This document shows positions 50,847 to 59,246 of a stretch of DNA of 64,000 nt, in pieces. Below the pieces are notes generated by a model. The model was not told the origin of the DNA, did not search any database, and was given only the letters and a program-made list of their open reading frames with translations. The stretch lies in contig NZ_JNYQ01000005.1 in NCBI RefSeq assembly GCF_000717245.1, forward strand, positions 124,001-188,000, read 5' to 3'. The translations under genes were made by a program, and so were the position numbers. This DNA is from Kitasatospora papulosa (GTDB lineage Bacteria; Actinomycetota; Actinomycetes; Streptomycetales; Streptomycetaceae). The stretch's first letter is position 1. The number at the start of each line of letters is the position of its first letter.

Positions 50847-51613
50847 GCCTGCCCACCGCCCCCGCGCCGTCCCTCGAGGTCAGCGGCCTCGCCTACGCCT
50901 ACCCCGACGGCCATCAGGCCCTCTTCGGCGTCGACCTGACCGTGGCCCGCGGCGAACGCGTCGCACTCCTCGGTCCCAACGGTGCGGGCAAGACCACCCT
51001 CGTCCTCCACCTCAACGGCATCCTCGACGCGGGCGCCGGAACCGTCCGCGTCGCCGGGCTCCCCGTGGAGAAGAAGAACCTGGCGGAGATCAGGCGCCGC
51101 GTCGGCATCGTCTTCCAGGACCCCGACGACCAGCTCTTCATGCCGACCGTCCGGGAGGACGTGGCCTTCGGCCCGGCCGCGGCGGGGCTGCGCGGACCCG
51201 AGCTGGAGCGGCGGGTCACGACCGCCCTGGAGCGGGTCGGCATGGCGGAGTACGCGGCGCGGCCCCCGCACCACCTCTCCTTCGGCCAGCGCCGCCGGGT
51301 GGCCGTCGCCACGGTCCTCGCCATGGAGCCGGAGATCCTCGTGCTGGACGAGCCGTCGTCCAACCTGGACCCGGCCTCACGACGCGAACTCGCCGACATC
51401 CTGCGGTCCCTGGACGTCACCGTGCTGATGGTCACCCACGACCTGCCGTACGCCCTCGAGCTCTGCCCGCGCGCCGTCGTCCTCAGTGACGGGGTGATCG
51501 CCGCCGACGACCGCACCCAGGACCTGCTGTGCGACGAGGCGCTCATGCGCGAGCACCGGCTGGAGCTGCCCTTCGGCTTCGACCCGCGTTCCGTGTCCGT
51601 TCCGCGTCCGTGA
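50843..51613 (+). CDS. cbiO: ECF transporter ATPase CbiO/NikO
   Basis: 256 residues. Walker A LLGPNGAGKTTLVLHLNG, Q-loop VGIVFQDPDDQLF, signature LSFGQRRRVAVA, Walker B ILVLDEPSSNLDP and H-loop MVTHDLPYA. Powers metal uptake by the CbiMQO complex. ATG 50843 is coupled to cbiQ; ATG 50834 is in frame. Confidence 0.93.
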   Translation: MSLPTAPAPSLEVSGLAYAYPDGHQALFGVDLTVARGERVALLGPNGAGKTTLVLHLNGILDAGAGTVRVAGLPVEKKNLAEIRRRVGIVFQDPDDQLFMPTVREDVAFGPAAAGLRGPELERRVTTALERVGMAEYAARPPHHLSFGQRRRVAVATVLAMEPEILVLDEPSSNLDPASRRELADILRSLDVTVLMVTHDLPYALELCPRAVVLSDGVIAADDRTQDLLCDEALMREHRLELPFGFDPRSVSVPRP

Positions 51614-51666
51614 ACAGAGGGTGACCCGCCACCCGTTCCACCGGGGACGCGATGCACCATGGAGGG

Positions 51667-52851
51667 ATGAGCGGGAGCGCGGGAGCAGGCGTGGACGTAC
51701 GGGGCACGGTGGCACCGGGATTCGAGGTGGTACGGGACGCTTTCGTCCGTAACTTCGAGCAGCGCGGCGAACGGGGGGCAGCCGTCGCGCTCTACCACCA
51801 CGGCAGCAAGGTCGTGGACCTGTGGGCGGGGACGAGAGACGTCGACGGCGCCGAACCCTGGGCCGTGGACACCGTGCAGATCGTCCGCTCGGCCGGGAAG
51901 GGGATCGCGGCCGCCGTGCCGCTCCTGCTGCACCAGCGCGGCCAGGTGGACCTCGACGCGCCCGTCGGTACGTACTGGCCGGAGTTCAAGGCCAACGGCA
52001 AGGAGCGCGTCCTCGTGCGCCACCTCCTCGCCCACCGGTCCGGAGTGGCCGCCCTCGACACGACGCTGACCCCCGAGGAGGCCGCCGACCAGGTGTCGGG
52101 GCCCAGGGCCGTCGCCGAGCAGCGGCCCCAGTGGGAGCCCGGCACCGACCACGGCTACCACGCCCAGACCTACAGCTGGATCGTCGGGGAACTGGTCCGC
52201 CGGGTCACCGGGCGGACCATCGGCCGCTGGATCGCCGAGGAGATCGCACGCCCGCTCGGCCTGGACTTCTGGTTCGGGCTCCCCGAGGACGAGGCGCACC
52301 GGATCGGACGGATCGGCCCCGTCGAACCCCCGCCGGCCGAAGGCAGCGGTGCCCTGCGGATGCGCCCCAAGCGGTCCGTCGTCGACGCCTACGGCGACCC
52401 GGACTCGCTCACCCGGCGCGCCTTCGGGGCGATCGACCCCTTCCCCGACGAGAACGACCCGGGCTACCGCGCGGCCGAACTCCCCGCGTCCAACGGCGTC
52501 GCGACCGCGCGGGGACTCGCCCGCTGCTACGCCGCCATGATCGGCGAGGTCGACGGGCACCGGCTGTTCGCCCCGGCGACCCTCACGCTGGCCCGCACCG
52601 AGGAGTCCGCGGGGCCGGACCGGGTGCTCGTCGTCAACACCCGTTTCGGGCTGGGCTACATGCTGCACGGCCCGTCCGCGCCGCTTCTCGGCCCCGGATC
52701 GTTCGGGCACCCCGGCCGCGGGGGCTCGCTCGGCTTCGCCGACCCCGAATCGGGTATCGCGCTCGGCTATGTGACGAACGGTCTGCAGAAGGGAGTCACC
52801 GCCGATCCCCGTGCCCAGGCCCTGGTCAGGGCAGTACGGTCGGCGCTATGA
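51667..52851 (+). CDS. Serine hydrolase, class C beta-lactamase-like (EstB type)
   Basis: 394 residues. SxxK motif VRSAGKG, Tyr motif in HAQTYSWIVGELV and C-terminal HxG in FGHPGRGGSLGF, the pattern of family VIII esterases and penicillin-binding-like serine hydrolases. No signal peptide, so cytoplasmic esterase activity is likely. Start uncertain: ATG 51667 taken; GTG 51691 (gggag upstream, giving VDVRGTVAPGFE) and ATG 51652 are alternatives. Overlaps the SDR gene by ATGA. Confidence 0.83.
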   Translation: MSGSAGAGVDVRGTVAPGFEVVRDAFVRNFEQRGERGAAVALYHHGSKVVDLWAGTRDVDGAEPWAVDTVQIVRSAGKGIAAAVPLLLHQRGQVDLDAPVGTYWPEFKANGKERVLVRHLLAHRSGVAALDTTLTPEEAADQVSGPRAVAEQRPQWEPGTDHGYHAQTYSWIVGELVRRVTGRTIGRWIAEEIARPLGLDFWFGLPEDEAHRIGRIGPVEPPPAEGSGALRMRPKRSVVDAYGDPDSLTRRAFGAIDPFPDENDPGYRAAELPASNGVATARGLARCYAAMIGEVDGHRLFAPATLTLARTEESAGPDRVLVVNTRFGLGYMLHGPSAPLLGPGSFGHPGRGGSLGFADPESGIALGYVTNGLQKGVTADPRAQALVRAVRSAL

Positions 52852-53645
52852 CTCCTCCTCGCTTCCACGGGTACGCCGCGCTCCTCACCGGCGCGGGACA
52901 GGGCATCGGGGCGGCCACCGCCCGCCGGCTGGCCTCCGAGGGCGCGGCCGTCCTGGTCACCGACCTCGACGCCGGACGCGCCGAGCGCACGGCGGCCGCG
53001 ATACGCGAGGCGGGCGGCACCGCCGAATCCCTGGCCTGCGACGTGGGCGACCGGGCGGCGGTCGACGCGGCGGTGGCCCACGCGGTCGCCGCGTTCGGCC
53101 GGCTCGACGTCCTGGTCAACAACGCCTACGCCAACCACGACGACGCCCCGCTCTTCGAGGACGAGACCGACGAACCCTGGGCCCGCACCCTCGACATCAC
53201 CCTGAACGGCCCCTACCGCTGCTCCCGTGCGGCGCTGCCGCACCTGGTCGCCTCCGGCCGGGGCGCCATCGTCAGCATCGGCTCGGTCAACGGCGAGCAG
53301 GACTTCGGGGGGCATGCCTACAGCGCCGCGAAGGCGGGCCTGGCCAGCCTGACGCGTACGCTCGCGGGCCACGCGGGACCACGCGGTGTCCGCGTCAACC
53401 TCGTCGCCCCCGGCACGATCCGCACGGATGCCTGGGCGGGCCGCGACGAGGCACTCGCGAGGGCGAGCGCCCTCTACCCGCTCGGCCGGATCGGCGAACC
53501 GGACGACGTCGCGTCCGCCGTCGCCTTCCTCGCCTCCCCGGACGCGCGGTGGATCACCGGGATCACGCTGCGGGTGGACGGCGGTCTCCTCGCCGTCAAC
53601 ACGGGGTTCCGCGAGGCGATGACGGGGGAGACCGAAACCCGGTAG
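52848..53645 (+). CDS. Short-chain dehydrogenase/reductase
   Basis: 265 residues, classical SDR: LLTGAGQGIGAATARRL, NNAYANHD (NNAx), catalytic Ser in VSIGSVNG and YSAAK. C-terminal DGGLLAVNTGF. Coupled to the serine hydrolase by ATGA. Also TACGGT lies 7 nt before the ATG, inside the previous gene, which may be chance. Substrate unknown. Confidence 0.87.
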   Translation: MTPPRFHGYAALLTGAGQGIGAATARRLASEGAAVLVTDLDAGRAERTAAAIREAGGTAESLACDVGDRAAVDAAVAHAVAAFGRLDVLVNNAYANHDDAPLFEDETDEPWARTLDITLNGPYRCSRAALPHLVASGRGAIVSIGSVNGEQDFGGHAYSAAKAGLASLTRTLAGHAGPRGVRVNLVAPGTIRTDAWAGRDEALARASALYPLGRIGEPDDVASAVAFLASPDARWITGITLRVDGGLLAVNTGFREAMTGETETR

Positions 53646-53666
53646 CGGGGGCGGCGGCCCACGCTC

Positions 53667-53672
53667 TACTCT
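53667..53672 (+). promoter_or_regulatory. -10 box of a GNAT gene, leaderless start
   Basis: TACTCT ends 6 nt before ATG 53679; no SD. Confidence 0.5.
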
Positions 53673-53678
53673 CCCCCG

Positions 53679-54167
53679 ATGATCGACCACGGTTACACCG
53701 ACCGGACCGGCCGCCCCGTCACCCTGCGCGAGGTCACCGACGACACCTGGCGCGCGGTCGCGGACGTCGCGCCGCTCGACGGCCAGCGCGACTTCGCCCC
53801 CGCGCTCGCGGCCCGCTATCTGCTTCTCTCCTCGCGCGAGGACACCTGGCACTCACTCGCCGTCCACGCCGGGGACGTCCCGCTCGGCCATGTGATGTGG
53901 GCCCGGGACGAGGACGGTTCGTACTGGATCGGCGGGGTGCTGGTCGACGGCCCCGAGCAGGGCACCGGGGTCGGGCGCGCCGCCGCGCGCACGCTCGCGG
54001 AGTGGCTCGCGGGCCGCGACGGCTGCGAGGTGATCCGGCTGTCCTACGACCCGGCCAACACGGCCGCCGCGGCGCTCTGGACCTCGCTCGGGTTCCGCCC
54101 GACGGGCGAGGCCGAGGACGACGAGGTGGTCGTGGAACTGGCCGCCTCGGCCGCCGTGCCGGGGTGA
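53679..54167 (+). CDS. GNAT N-acetyltransferase
   Basis: 162 residues. GVLVDGPEQGTGVGRAAARTLAEWLAGRDGCEVIRLSYDPANTAAAALWTSLGFRPTGE carries the acetyl-CoA loop (Q-G-T-G-V-G) and the conserved C-terminal strands. Probably leaderless. Follows the SDR gene by 33 bp. Substrate unknown. Confidence 0.85.
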   Translation: MIDHGYTDRTGRPVTLREVTDDTWRAVADVAPLDGQRDFAPALAARYLLLSSREDTWHSLAVHAGDVPLGHVMWARDEDGSYWIGGVLVDGPEQGTGVGRAAARTLAEWLAGRDGCEVIRLSYDPANTAAAALWTSLGFRPTGEAEDDEVVVELAASAAVPG

Positions 54168-54279
54168 CAGGACGGGGCCCGCTTCCGCCTGCCGTCGGCC
54201 GGTCGACATTCGGTACGTCCGGGGACAGGTCACAAAAATTGGGTGGCTAAACGCCCGGACCGCCCATTACTGATAACGC

Positions 54280-54309
54280 TTGCGGCATTACTTGATCGAT
54301 CGTTAGGAT
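54280..54309 (+). promoter_or_regulatory. Promoter of the I36-type inhibitor gene
   Basis: -35 TTGCGG (54280-54285), 18-bp spacer, -10 TAGGAT (54304-54309), followed by about 30 nt of leader and aggggg before ATG 54346. Confidence 0.6.
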
Positions 54310-54345
54310 CATGAAGTAATTGCCCATGCCAACAGGGGGTTCATC

Positions 54346-54783
54346 ATGGCTTTTTCGCGCGCCCGGGTTATTGCCGCGCTTTCGGTTCCGGTCACTGCCG
54401 CCACGCTTCTGGTAGCGGCTCCGTCGGCGAGCGCGGCAGCGGGGGCTTCCTGCGACGCGAGCGCGGGTACCGGCTGTCTGCGGCTGTACTACAACAGCAA
54501 CCGGCAGGGCTCCAGCACCTATTTCTACGGCAGCAACGTATCCAACTTCGCCTCCTACACCTTCCTGACGTCCGGTGCGGGTAAGGGAGTGACCGTCAAG
54601 AACAATGCGGCGTCGGCCATCAACGACGCCAACAGCAGCACCACCATCTTCTACAACAGCAACTACGGCGGTGCCTGCGACACCCTGACGTTCTACGCGA
54701 TCGCGGATCAGCTGCGCAACACGTACAACAACAACGCGTCGTTCAAGTTCGACACCAGCGGATCGAGCTGTTACAAGTTCTGA
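54346..54783 (+). CDS. Secreted peptidase-inhibitor I36-like (beta/gamma-crystallin) protein
   Basis: 145 residues. Clear signal peptide ending ASA/AAG. Mature part is Asn/Ser/Tyr/Gly-rich with four Cys and two similar blocks: CLRLYYNSNRQGSSTYFYGSNVSNF and STTIFYNSNYGGACDTLTFY, the Greek-key pattern of I36/crystallin-like Streptomyces proteins such as SMPI. May inhibit metalloproteases, which fits the M6 protease elsewhere only loosely. Codon use is less GC-rich than neighbours. Confidence 0.8.
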   Translation: MAFSRARVIAALSVPVTAATLLVAAPSASAAAGASCDASAGTGCLRLYYNSNRQGSSTYFYGSNVSNFASYTFLTSGAGKGVTVKNNAASAINDANSSTTIFYNSNYGGACDTLTFYAIADQLRNTYNNNASFKFDTSGSSCYKF

Positions 54784-54897
54784 TCCGTCCGCCGCCACGG
54801 CTGCCCGGTGCCCGGAAGTGACACCGGGTGGCCGGCGGCCGTGGTGCCGACACTTCTCGTTCCTCTGAATTCCGCACCCTGGATCGGCGCTCATCAG

Positions 54898-55830
54898 GTG
54901 AAAAGAAAAAGCTTCCCTTTCCGTGTTGTCGCCGCGTCGGGTTTCGTACTCTCGATCGGGCTTCTCGCGGGCTGCTCCGGGCCGGCGGAATCCGGCGGAA
55001 ATGATGCGGACGCGGGGCGGACGAACGCATCGCCGGGTGCCGCTGGATCCGGTGGCGCTTCCCCGTCCGCATCCGAGGACTTCACCTTCCGGCTGCCCAT
55101 CGCCGAGTATTCCTATACGGAGGCGCAGAACGCGGACATCGGTGCCGCGGAGGATGTGCTCACCGAGCGTTGCATGAAGAGGCTGGGCCTCCCCTACACC
55201 GCCCGGAAGGCACCCGGGGTGTCCAGGGCCTCGGACCGGAGGTACGGGCTGTCGAGCGCCGAGGACGCCGCCCGGTACGGCTACCACCTGCCACCGAAGG
55301 CCTCGTTCAACCCGAACAAGGGCCTGAGCACGACCACGCTCATCGCCCTCTACGGCAGGTCCGCCGGGATCGACGGAGAGGCGGACCCGGCGTTGGACAT
55401 CCCTGCCCGCGGCTGCCGGGGCGAGGCCGCCGAGTCCCTGGACGCGGACCACCGGTACCCGGCCGGCGCGGAGATCGCGAGCGGCATCGCGAGGCGCAGT
55501 TATCAGGAATCCGTCGAGGACTCCCGGGTGCGGGAAGCCGTCCGCCGGTGGTCCGACTGCATGACGGAGCGCGGGTACACCTATTCCGATCCGCTGGCGG
55601 CCCTCGGCGACGAGCGCTTCCTGGACAAGGGCATCAGCAAGCGTGAGGTGGAGACCGCGCGGGCGGACATGGAGTGCAAGACCCGGGTCGGGCTCCTCCG
55701 GACGTGGTTCTCCGCGGAGACCGCGATCCAGAAGAAGATGATCGCCGCCGAGCCAGCCGAACTGGCGAAGCTGAAAGAGGTGCATACCTCGAAGGCCGCC
55801 GCGGCCCGCGAGGTCACCGGCCGGGACTGA
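54898..55830 (+). CDS. Putative lipoprotein, unknown function
   Basis: 310 residues. Lysine-rich start, hydrophobic core and lipobox IGLLAGC/SG, so it is anchored outside. The linker is Gly/Ala/Ser-rich; the mature domain has cysteines in TERCMKRLGLPY, ARGCRGEAAE, WSDCMTERGY and DMECKTRVGL, and a YxYxDPLAALGD segment, as in a Streptomyces lipoprotein family of unknown role. GTG 54898 is chosen because it begins the signal sequence; SD is weak. Lies 114 bp after the I36-like gene. Confidence 0.78.
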   Translation: MKRKSFPFRVVAASGFVLSIGLLAGCSGPAESGGNDADAGRTNASPGAAGSGGASPSASEDFTFRLPIAEYSYTEAQNADIGAAEDVLTERCMKRLGLPYTARKAPGVSRASDRRYGLSSAEDAARYGYHLPPKASFNPNKGLSTTTLIALYGRSAGIDGEADPALDIPARGCRGEAAESLDADHRYPAGAEIASGIARRSYQESVEDSRVREAVRRWSDCMTERGYTYSDPLAALGDERFLDKGISKREVETARADMECKTRVGLLRTWFSAETAIQKKMIAAEPAELAKLKEVHTSKAAAAREVTGRD

Positions 55831-55864
55831 CGCGGGCCGCCTCCCGGCACCCGGGGTCCTCTCC

Positions 55865-56716
55865 TCAACTCGTGTGCAGCATCAGGCCGATGCCCACCAC
55901 CATCAGTCCGGCCGCGGCGATCCGCGGGGCCCCGAAGCGCTCCTTGAAGAACAGCGCGCCTATCGCGGCACCCACGATGATCGAGGACTCCCGCAGCGCG
56001 GCGACCGGGGCGAGCGGGGCCTTCGTCTGGGCCCACAGGACGAGTCCGTAGGCCGCGACCGACAAGGCCGCGCCGAGGAGGCCCCGTGCCACGAAGGGCC
56101 GGAGCTGGGGCAGGAGTTCGCCCCGTCTGCGCGCGTAGGCGTACGCGGGGATGACCAGGCCCTGCGCGATCATCAGCCAGCCGATGTAGCCGACCGGGGT
56201 CCCCGAGGCGCGTACCCCGGCCCCGTCGACCGTGGTGTAGCCGGCGATGGCCAGCCCCGTCGCGAGGGCCGCCAGGATCGCCGGCGGGTGAGGCCGGTCG
56301 CCGGAGCCGCGGATGCCCCACAGCGCCAGCCCGACGAGTCCGGCCGAGGCCACGGCCACGCCCGCGGTCGCCCAGCCGTCCGGGATCTCACCGATGAGGA
56401 CGGCCGCCAGCACCGTCACGACGAGCGGGGCCGTGCCTCGGGCGATCGGGTACATCTGGCCGAAGTCGCCGAGGGTGAACGAGCGCATCAGCAGCAGCAT
56501 GTAAGCCACGTGCAGGGCCGCCGAGGCCAGCAGATACGGCCAGGCGCCCGCCGCGGGGAACGGAGCGAGGCAGACCAGGACGGCTCCGATCAGCGCCCCT
56601 CCGCCCGAGATCAGGGTGAAGGAGAGCAACTGGTCACGTATCGCGTGGGCGATGGCGTTCCAGCTCGCGTGCGTGATCGCGGCGGCCAGGACGGCCGCCG
56701 CCACCAGCGGCGTCAC
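55865..56716 (-). CDS. EamA-family (DMT superfamily) transporter
   Basis: 283 residues, ten helices in two EamA repeats: ITHASWNAIAHAIRDQL at the start, MYPIARGTAPLVVTVLAAVLIGE closing repeat 1 (the P-x-x-x-x-x-x-P-L-x-x-x-x-x-x-x-x-x-x-E pattern) and RESSIIVGAAIGALFFKERFG in repeat 2. Probably exports a metabolite. GTG start overlaps the ybaK-like stop (GTGA), so the two are coupled. Confidence 0.85.
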   Translation of the reverse strand: MTPLVAAAVLAAAITHASWNAIAHAIRDQLLSFTLISGGGALIGAVLVCLAPFPAAGAWPYLLASAALHVAYMLLLMRSFTLGDFGQMYPIARGTAPLVVTVLAAVLIGEIPDGWATAGVAVASAGLVGLALWGIRGSGDRPHPPAILAALATGLAIAGYTTVDGAGVRASGTPVGYIGWLMIAQGLVIPAYAYARRRGELLPQLRPFVARGLLGAALSVAAYGLVLWAQTKAPLAPVAALRESSIIVGAAIGALFFKERFGAPRIAAAGLMVVGIGLMLHTS

Positions 56717-57225
56717 GCGGTCCGCTCACGCACGTCCACGAGGGTGCCGCCCGCGCGGTCGACCAGGTCGGCCGGAGCGATCCGGAAGACGGCGTGCGGA
56801 TGGCCCGCGGCCGCCCACACCTCGGCATGGCCGAGCAGCCCACGGTCGGCCAGCACCCGGGTCTTCGTGCGGTGCCCGAAGGGCGGAACCCCGCCGATCG
56901 CGTAGCCGGTGGTCTCGCGGACGAGGTCGGCCCGCGCCCGCTCCACCTTCGCGGCGCCCAGCTCGCCGCGTACGAGTTCCAGGTCCACCCGGGAGGAGCC
57001 GTCCATCAGGACCAGGACGGGTACGCCGTCCGCCTCGAAGATCAGGGACTTGACGATCTGGCTGAGTTCGCAGCCGATCGCCGCCGCGGCCTCCACCGCG
57101 GTGCGGGTGGCGTCGGGGAAGCGGCGTACCTCGACGTCGAGGCCCAGCTCCCTCAGAGCTTCGGCGAACCGGGGATGGGCCTCGGACGTGGTCGTGGCGG
57201 CGGGGGTGGCGTCGGAAGTGCTCAT
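56713..57225 (-). CDS. YbaK/EbsC-family (aminoacyl-tRNA deacylase-like) protein
   Basis: 170 residues. ELSQIVKSLIFEADGVPVLVLMDGSSRVDL and ETTGYAIGGVPPFGHRTKTRVLADRGLL contain the conserved Lys and the G-x-x-P-F-G-H loop of the YbaK fold, which hydrolyses mischarged Cys/Ala-tRNA. ATG 57225 is preceded by TAGCGT (57233-57238) ending 7 nt away and is probably leaderless; in-frame start 57234 is less likely. Confidence 0.87.
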   Translation of the reverse strand: MSTSDATPAATTTSEAHPRFAEALRELGLDVEVRRFPDATRTAVEAAAAIGCELSQIVKSLIFEADGVPVLVLMDGSSRVDLELVRGELGAAKVERARADLVRETTGYAIGGVPPFGHRTKTRVLADRGLLGHAEVWAAAGHPHAVFRIAPADLVDRAGGTLVDVRERTA

Positions 57226-57251
57226 ACCCCGCACGCTACTGAAACGGCCCC

Positions 57252-57291
57252 GAGGCCGACCACCGCCTTTCCGGCGGCTGTGGCCGGCCTC
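57252..57291 (-). terminator. Hairpin after the PBP gene
   Basis: Bulged inverted repeat with outer GAGGCC / GGCCTC and inner CCGCC / GGCGG, downstream of the minus-strand PBP gene and just before the ybaK promoter. Confidence 0.5.
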
Positions 57292-57331
57292 CCCCTGCCG
57301 CGAGGGCGCCCGAGCCCCCGCGGCCTTCGGG

Positions 57332-58963
57332 TCACGACCCCGCGCGCAGCACCGCCGCCACCACCGGGCCCGCCGCGTCGCCGCCGTGGCCGCCGGACTG
57401 GACGACCGCCGCTGCCGCGAGGTCGTCGCTGAAACCGGTGAACCAGCTGTTGGACGTGCCCTGTCCGTCGACCTCGGCGGAGCCCGTCTTGGCGCCCTTG
57501 TCTCCGCCGACCGAGGCCATGGCCGCCTTGCCGGTGCCCCAGGACGCGGTGGCCCGCATCATGTCGTTCAGCTGCCGGGTGACGCTCGGCGACAGCGAGC
57601 GGGACGCGGTCGCGAGCTGACGGTCGTCCAGGTCCCGGGGGACGATCACCGGCTGGTGGAACGTGCCGGTGCGGGCGGTCGCCGTGATGGACGCGATGTT
57701 GAGCGCGTTCATCTGGACGGTGCCCTGGCCGATGTACTGGGCCGCCGCCTCACCGCCGGTCTCGTCGGGCACGCTGCCGTCGAAGGACGTGATGCCGGTC
57801 TTCCAGTCGAGCCCGATCCCGAAGACGTCGCGGGCCTCCGCGGGCAGCGCGGAGTCGTCCTCGGTGTCGTCGATCAGCTTGATGAGGGCGGTGTTGCAGG
57901 AGCGGGCGAAGCTGGTGATGAACGGGTCGGTGGGCGGAAGCTCGAAGTAGTCCAGGTTGTGGAACGTGCGGCCCTGGTAAAGGACTTCCTTGGGGCACTC
58001 CGTCGGTCCGTCCGCCGTGACCAGGCCCTTCTCCAGGAGCATCGCGGCGGTCACGATCTTCAGTGTGGAACCGGGTGCCTGCTTGCCCTGCATCGCCGCG
58101 TTGAAGCCGGTCGCCGGGTTGTTCGCGACGGCGCGGATCGATCCGGTGGACGGCCGCACGGCGACCACGGAGGCCCCGCTGAACTGCTTGACCGCCTTCT
58201 CCGCCGCCGCCTGGGCCTCCGCGTCGAGGGTGGTCTGCAGCTTGCCGGGCTTCCCCTTGGCGAGCGTCAGCAGCGTGGTGTTCGCCGCGGACCCGCCCTC
58301 GGGCTCGATCCAGGTCTCGATGCCGGGAGAGCCGCCGGTGCTGTCGCCGTACTTCTCACGCAGGCTGTCCAGGATCGGCCCCAGCGACGGGTACGTCTCC
58401 TTGTCGAGCACCTTGCCGTCGTGGTCGACGGCCTCGATCGCGGCCGTCGACGACTCGCCCGTCCTCAGCACCGCCCCGTCGGTCAGCTGCGGATGGATCA
58501 CCGTGGGCTGCCAGTCGACGAGGGCCTTTCCGCTGGTCAGTCCCCGCACCACGGTCAGCTCGGAGGAGTACGACCAGGGCTTGGTCCTCCCCTCGTACGA
58601 CACCGTCGCCTTCACCGTGTACGGCACCTTCGTGCCGACGGCGGGGCCCGGGGTGATCACCGCCTCGGTGACGTGGGCGTCCGAGGCGTAGCCGGCCAGC
58701 AGCGGCTGCGCGACCGCCTCGTTGTTCGTGAGGCCCGCCGCGGCCGACGCGTCGCCGGACGCCCAGGCCTCGAGGAAGCCCTTGGCGGTCTCCTCTATTT
58801 CCTCCTTGCCCGGTGGCCCGGTCCTCACCTCCGAGGACGCGGCGGCGGTCTGGGTGCCCCCTTCGCCGCCCCCCAGCACCACTTCGTACACGCCGTAGCC
58901 GAGTCCTCCGGCCACCAGCACGAACACCCCGCCGACCATGGCGACCTTCGCTCCACCGCGCAT
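57332..58963 (-). CDS. Class B-like penicillin-binding protein with MecA_N (NTF2-like) domain
   Basis: 543 residues. Short N-terminus with one transmembrane anchor (VAMVGGVFVLVAGGLGYGVYEVV), an NTF2-like domain (EEIEETAKGFLEAWASGDASAAAGLTNNEAV), then the transpeptidase: SxxK in QAPGSTLKIVTA, SxN as SFARSCNTA and KTG in GAKTGSAEV. Cross-links peptidoglycan outside the membrane. ATG 58963 is preferred (ggggagggg upstream); TTG 59005 extends it. A perfect 16-bp palindrome lies at 58991-59006. Similar PBPs flank ssgE/pmt in S. coelicolor, as I recall. Confidence 0.88.
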   Translation of the reverse strand: MRGGAKVAMVGGVFVLVAGGLGYGVYEVVLGGGEGGTQTAAASSEVRTGPPGKEEIEETAKGFLEAWASGDASAAAGLTNNEAVAQPLLAGYASDAHVTEAVITPGPAVGTKVPYTVKATVSYEGRTKPWSYSSELTVVRGLTSGKALVDWQPTVIHPQLTDGAVLRTGESSTAAIEAVDHDGKVLDKETYPSLGPILDSLREKYGDSTGGSPGIETWIEPEGGSAANTTLLTLAKGKPGKLQTTLDAEAQAAAEKAVKQFSGASVVAVRPSTGSIRAVANNPATGFNAAMQGKQAPGSTLKIVTAAMLLEKGLVTADGPTECPKEVLYQGRTFHNLDYFELPPTDPFITSFARSCNTALIKLIDDTEDDSALPAEARDVFGIGLDWKTGITSFDGSVPDETGGEAAAQYIGQGTVQMNALNIASITATARTGTFHQPVIVPRDLDDRQLATASRSLSPSVTRQLNDMMRATASWGTGKAAMASVGGDKGAKTGSAEVDGQGTSNSWFTGFSDDLAAAAVVQSGGHGGDAAGPVVAAVLRAGS

Positions 58964-58990
58964 CTGTCCGATCCCCTCCCCGTGAGCTTC

Positions 58991-59006
58991 CTTGAACGTG
59001 TTCAAG
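58991..59006. promoter_or_regulatory. 16-bp palindrome upstream of the PBP gene
   Basis: CTTGAAC-GT-GTTCAAG, perfect dyad, 28 bp upstream of ATG 58963. Possible operator. The 2-bp gap between GAAC and GTTC excludes a LexA box (4 bp). Confidence 0.5.
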
Positions 59007-59166
59007 TGGGCATGCCTTCGGCACTGTACGGGACAGGAGCGAGCCCTGTGACGGTTGTTACCGGACCGCTATGCGGGGCGAGAGAGCGCTTTCCGCCGTC
59101 GGGAGTCAGGTTCCGGCCACGCCGGGCAGGGAAGCCCGGCGACGGTGCCCGGACCCGTGCACGACG

Positions 59167-59227
59167 ACAGCCCACCGCCCGTCCACGGACCACGCGGCAC
59201 GTGATCCGTCGACGGGCGGTGGGCTGT
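59167..59227 (-). terminator. Terminator of pmt
   Basis: Perfect 17-bp arms 59167-59183 / 59211-59227 enclosing a 27-nt structured loop; 20 bp after the pmt stop. Confidence 0.75.
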
Positions 59228-59246
59228 GCGCGCGCCGCCGGCCGGC

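Noticed and set aside
58991..59006. LexA (SOS) box
   Set aside because: Two instead of four bases separate GAAC and GTTC, so it does not match the LexA site.
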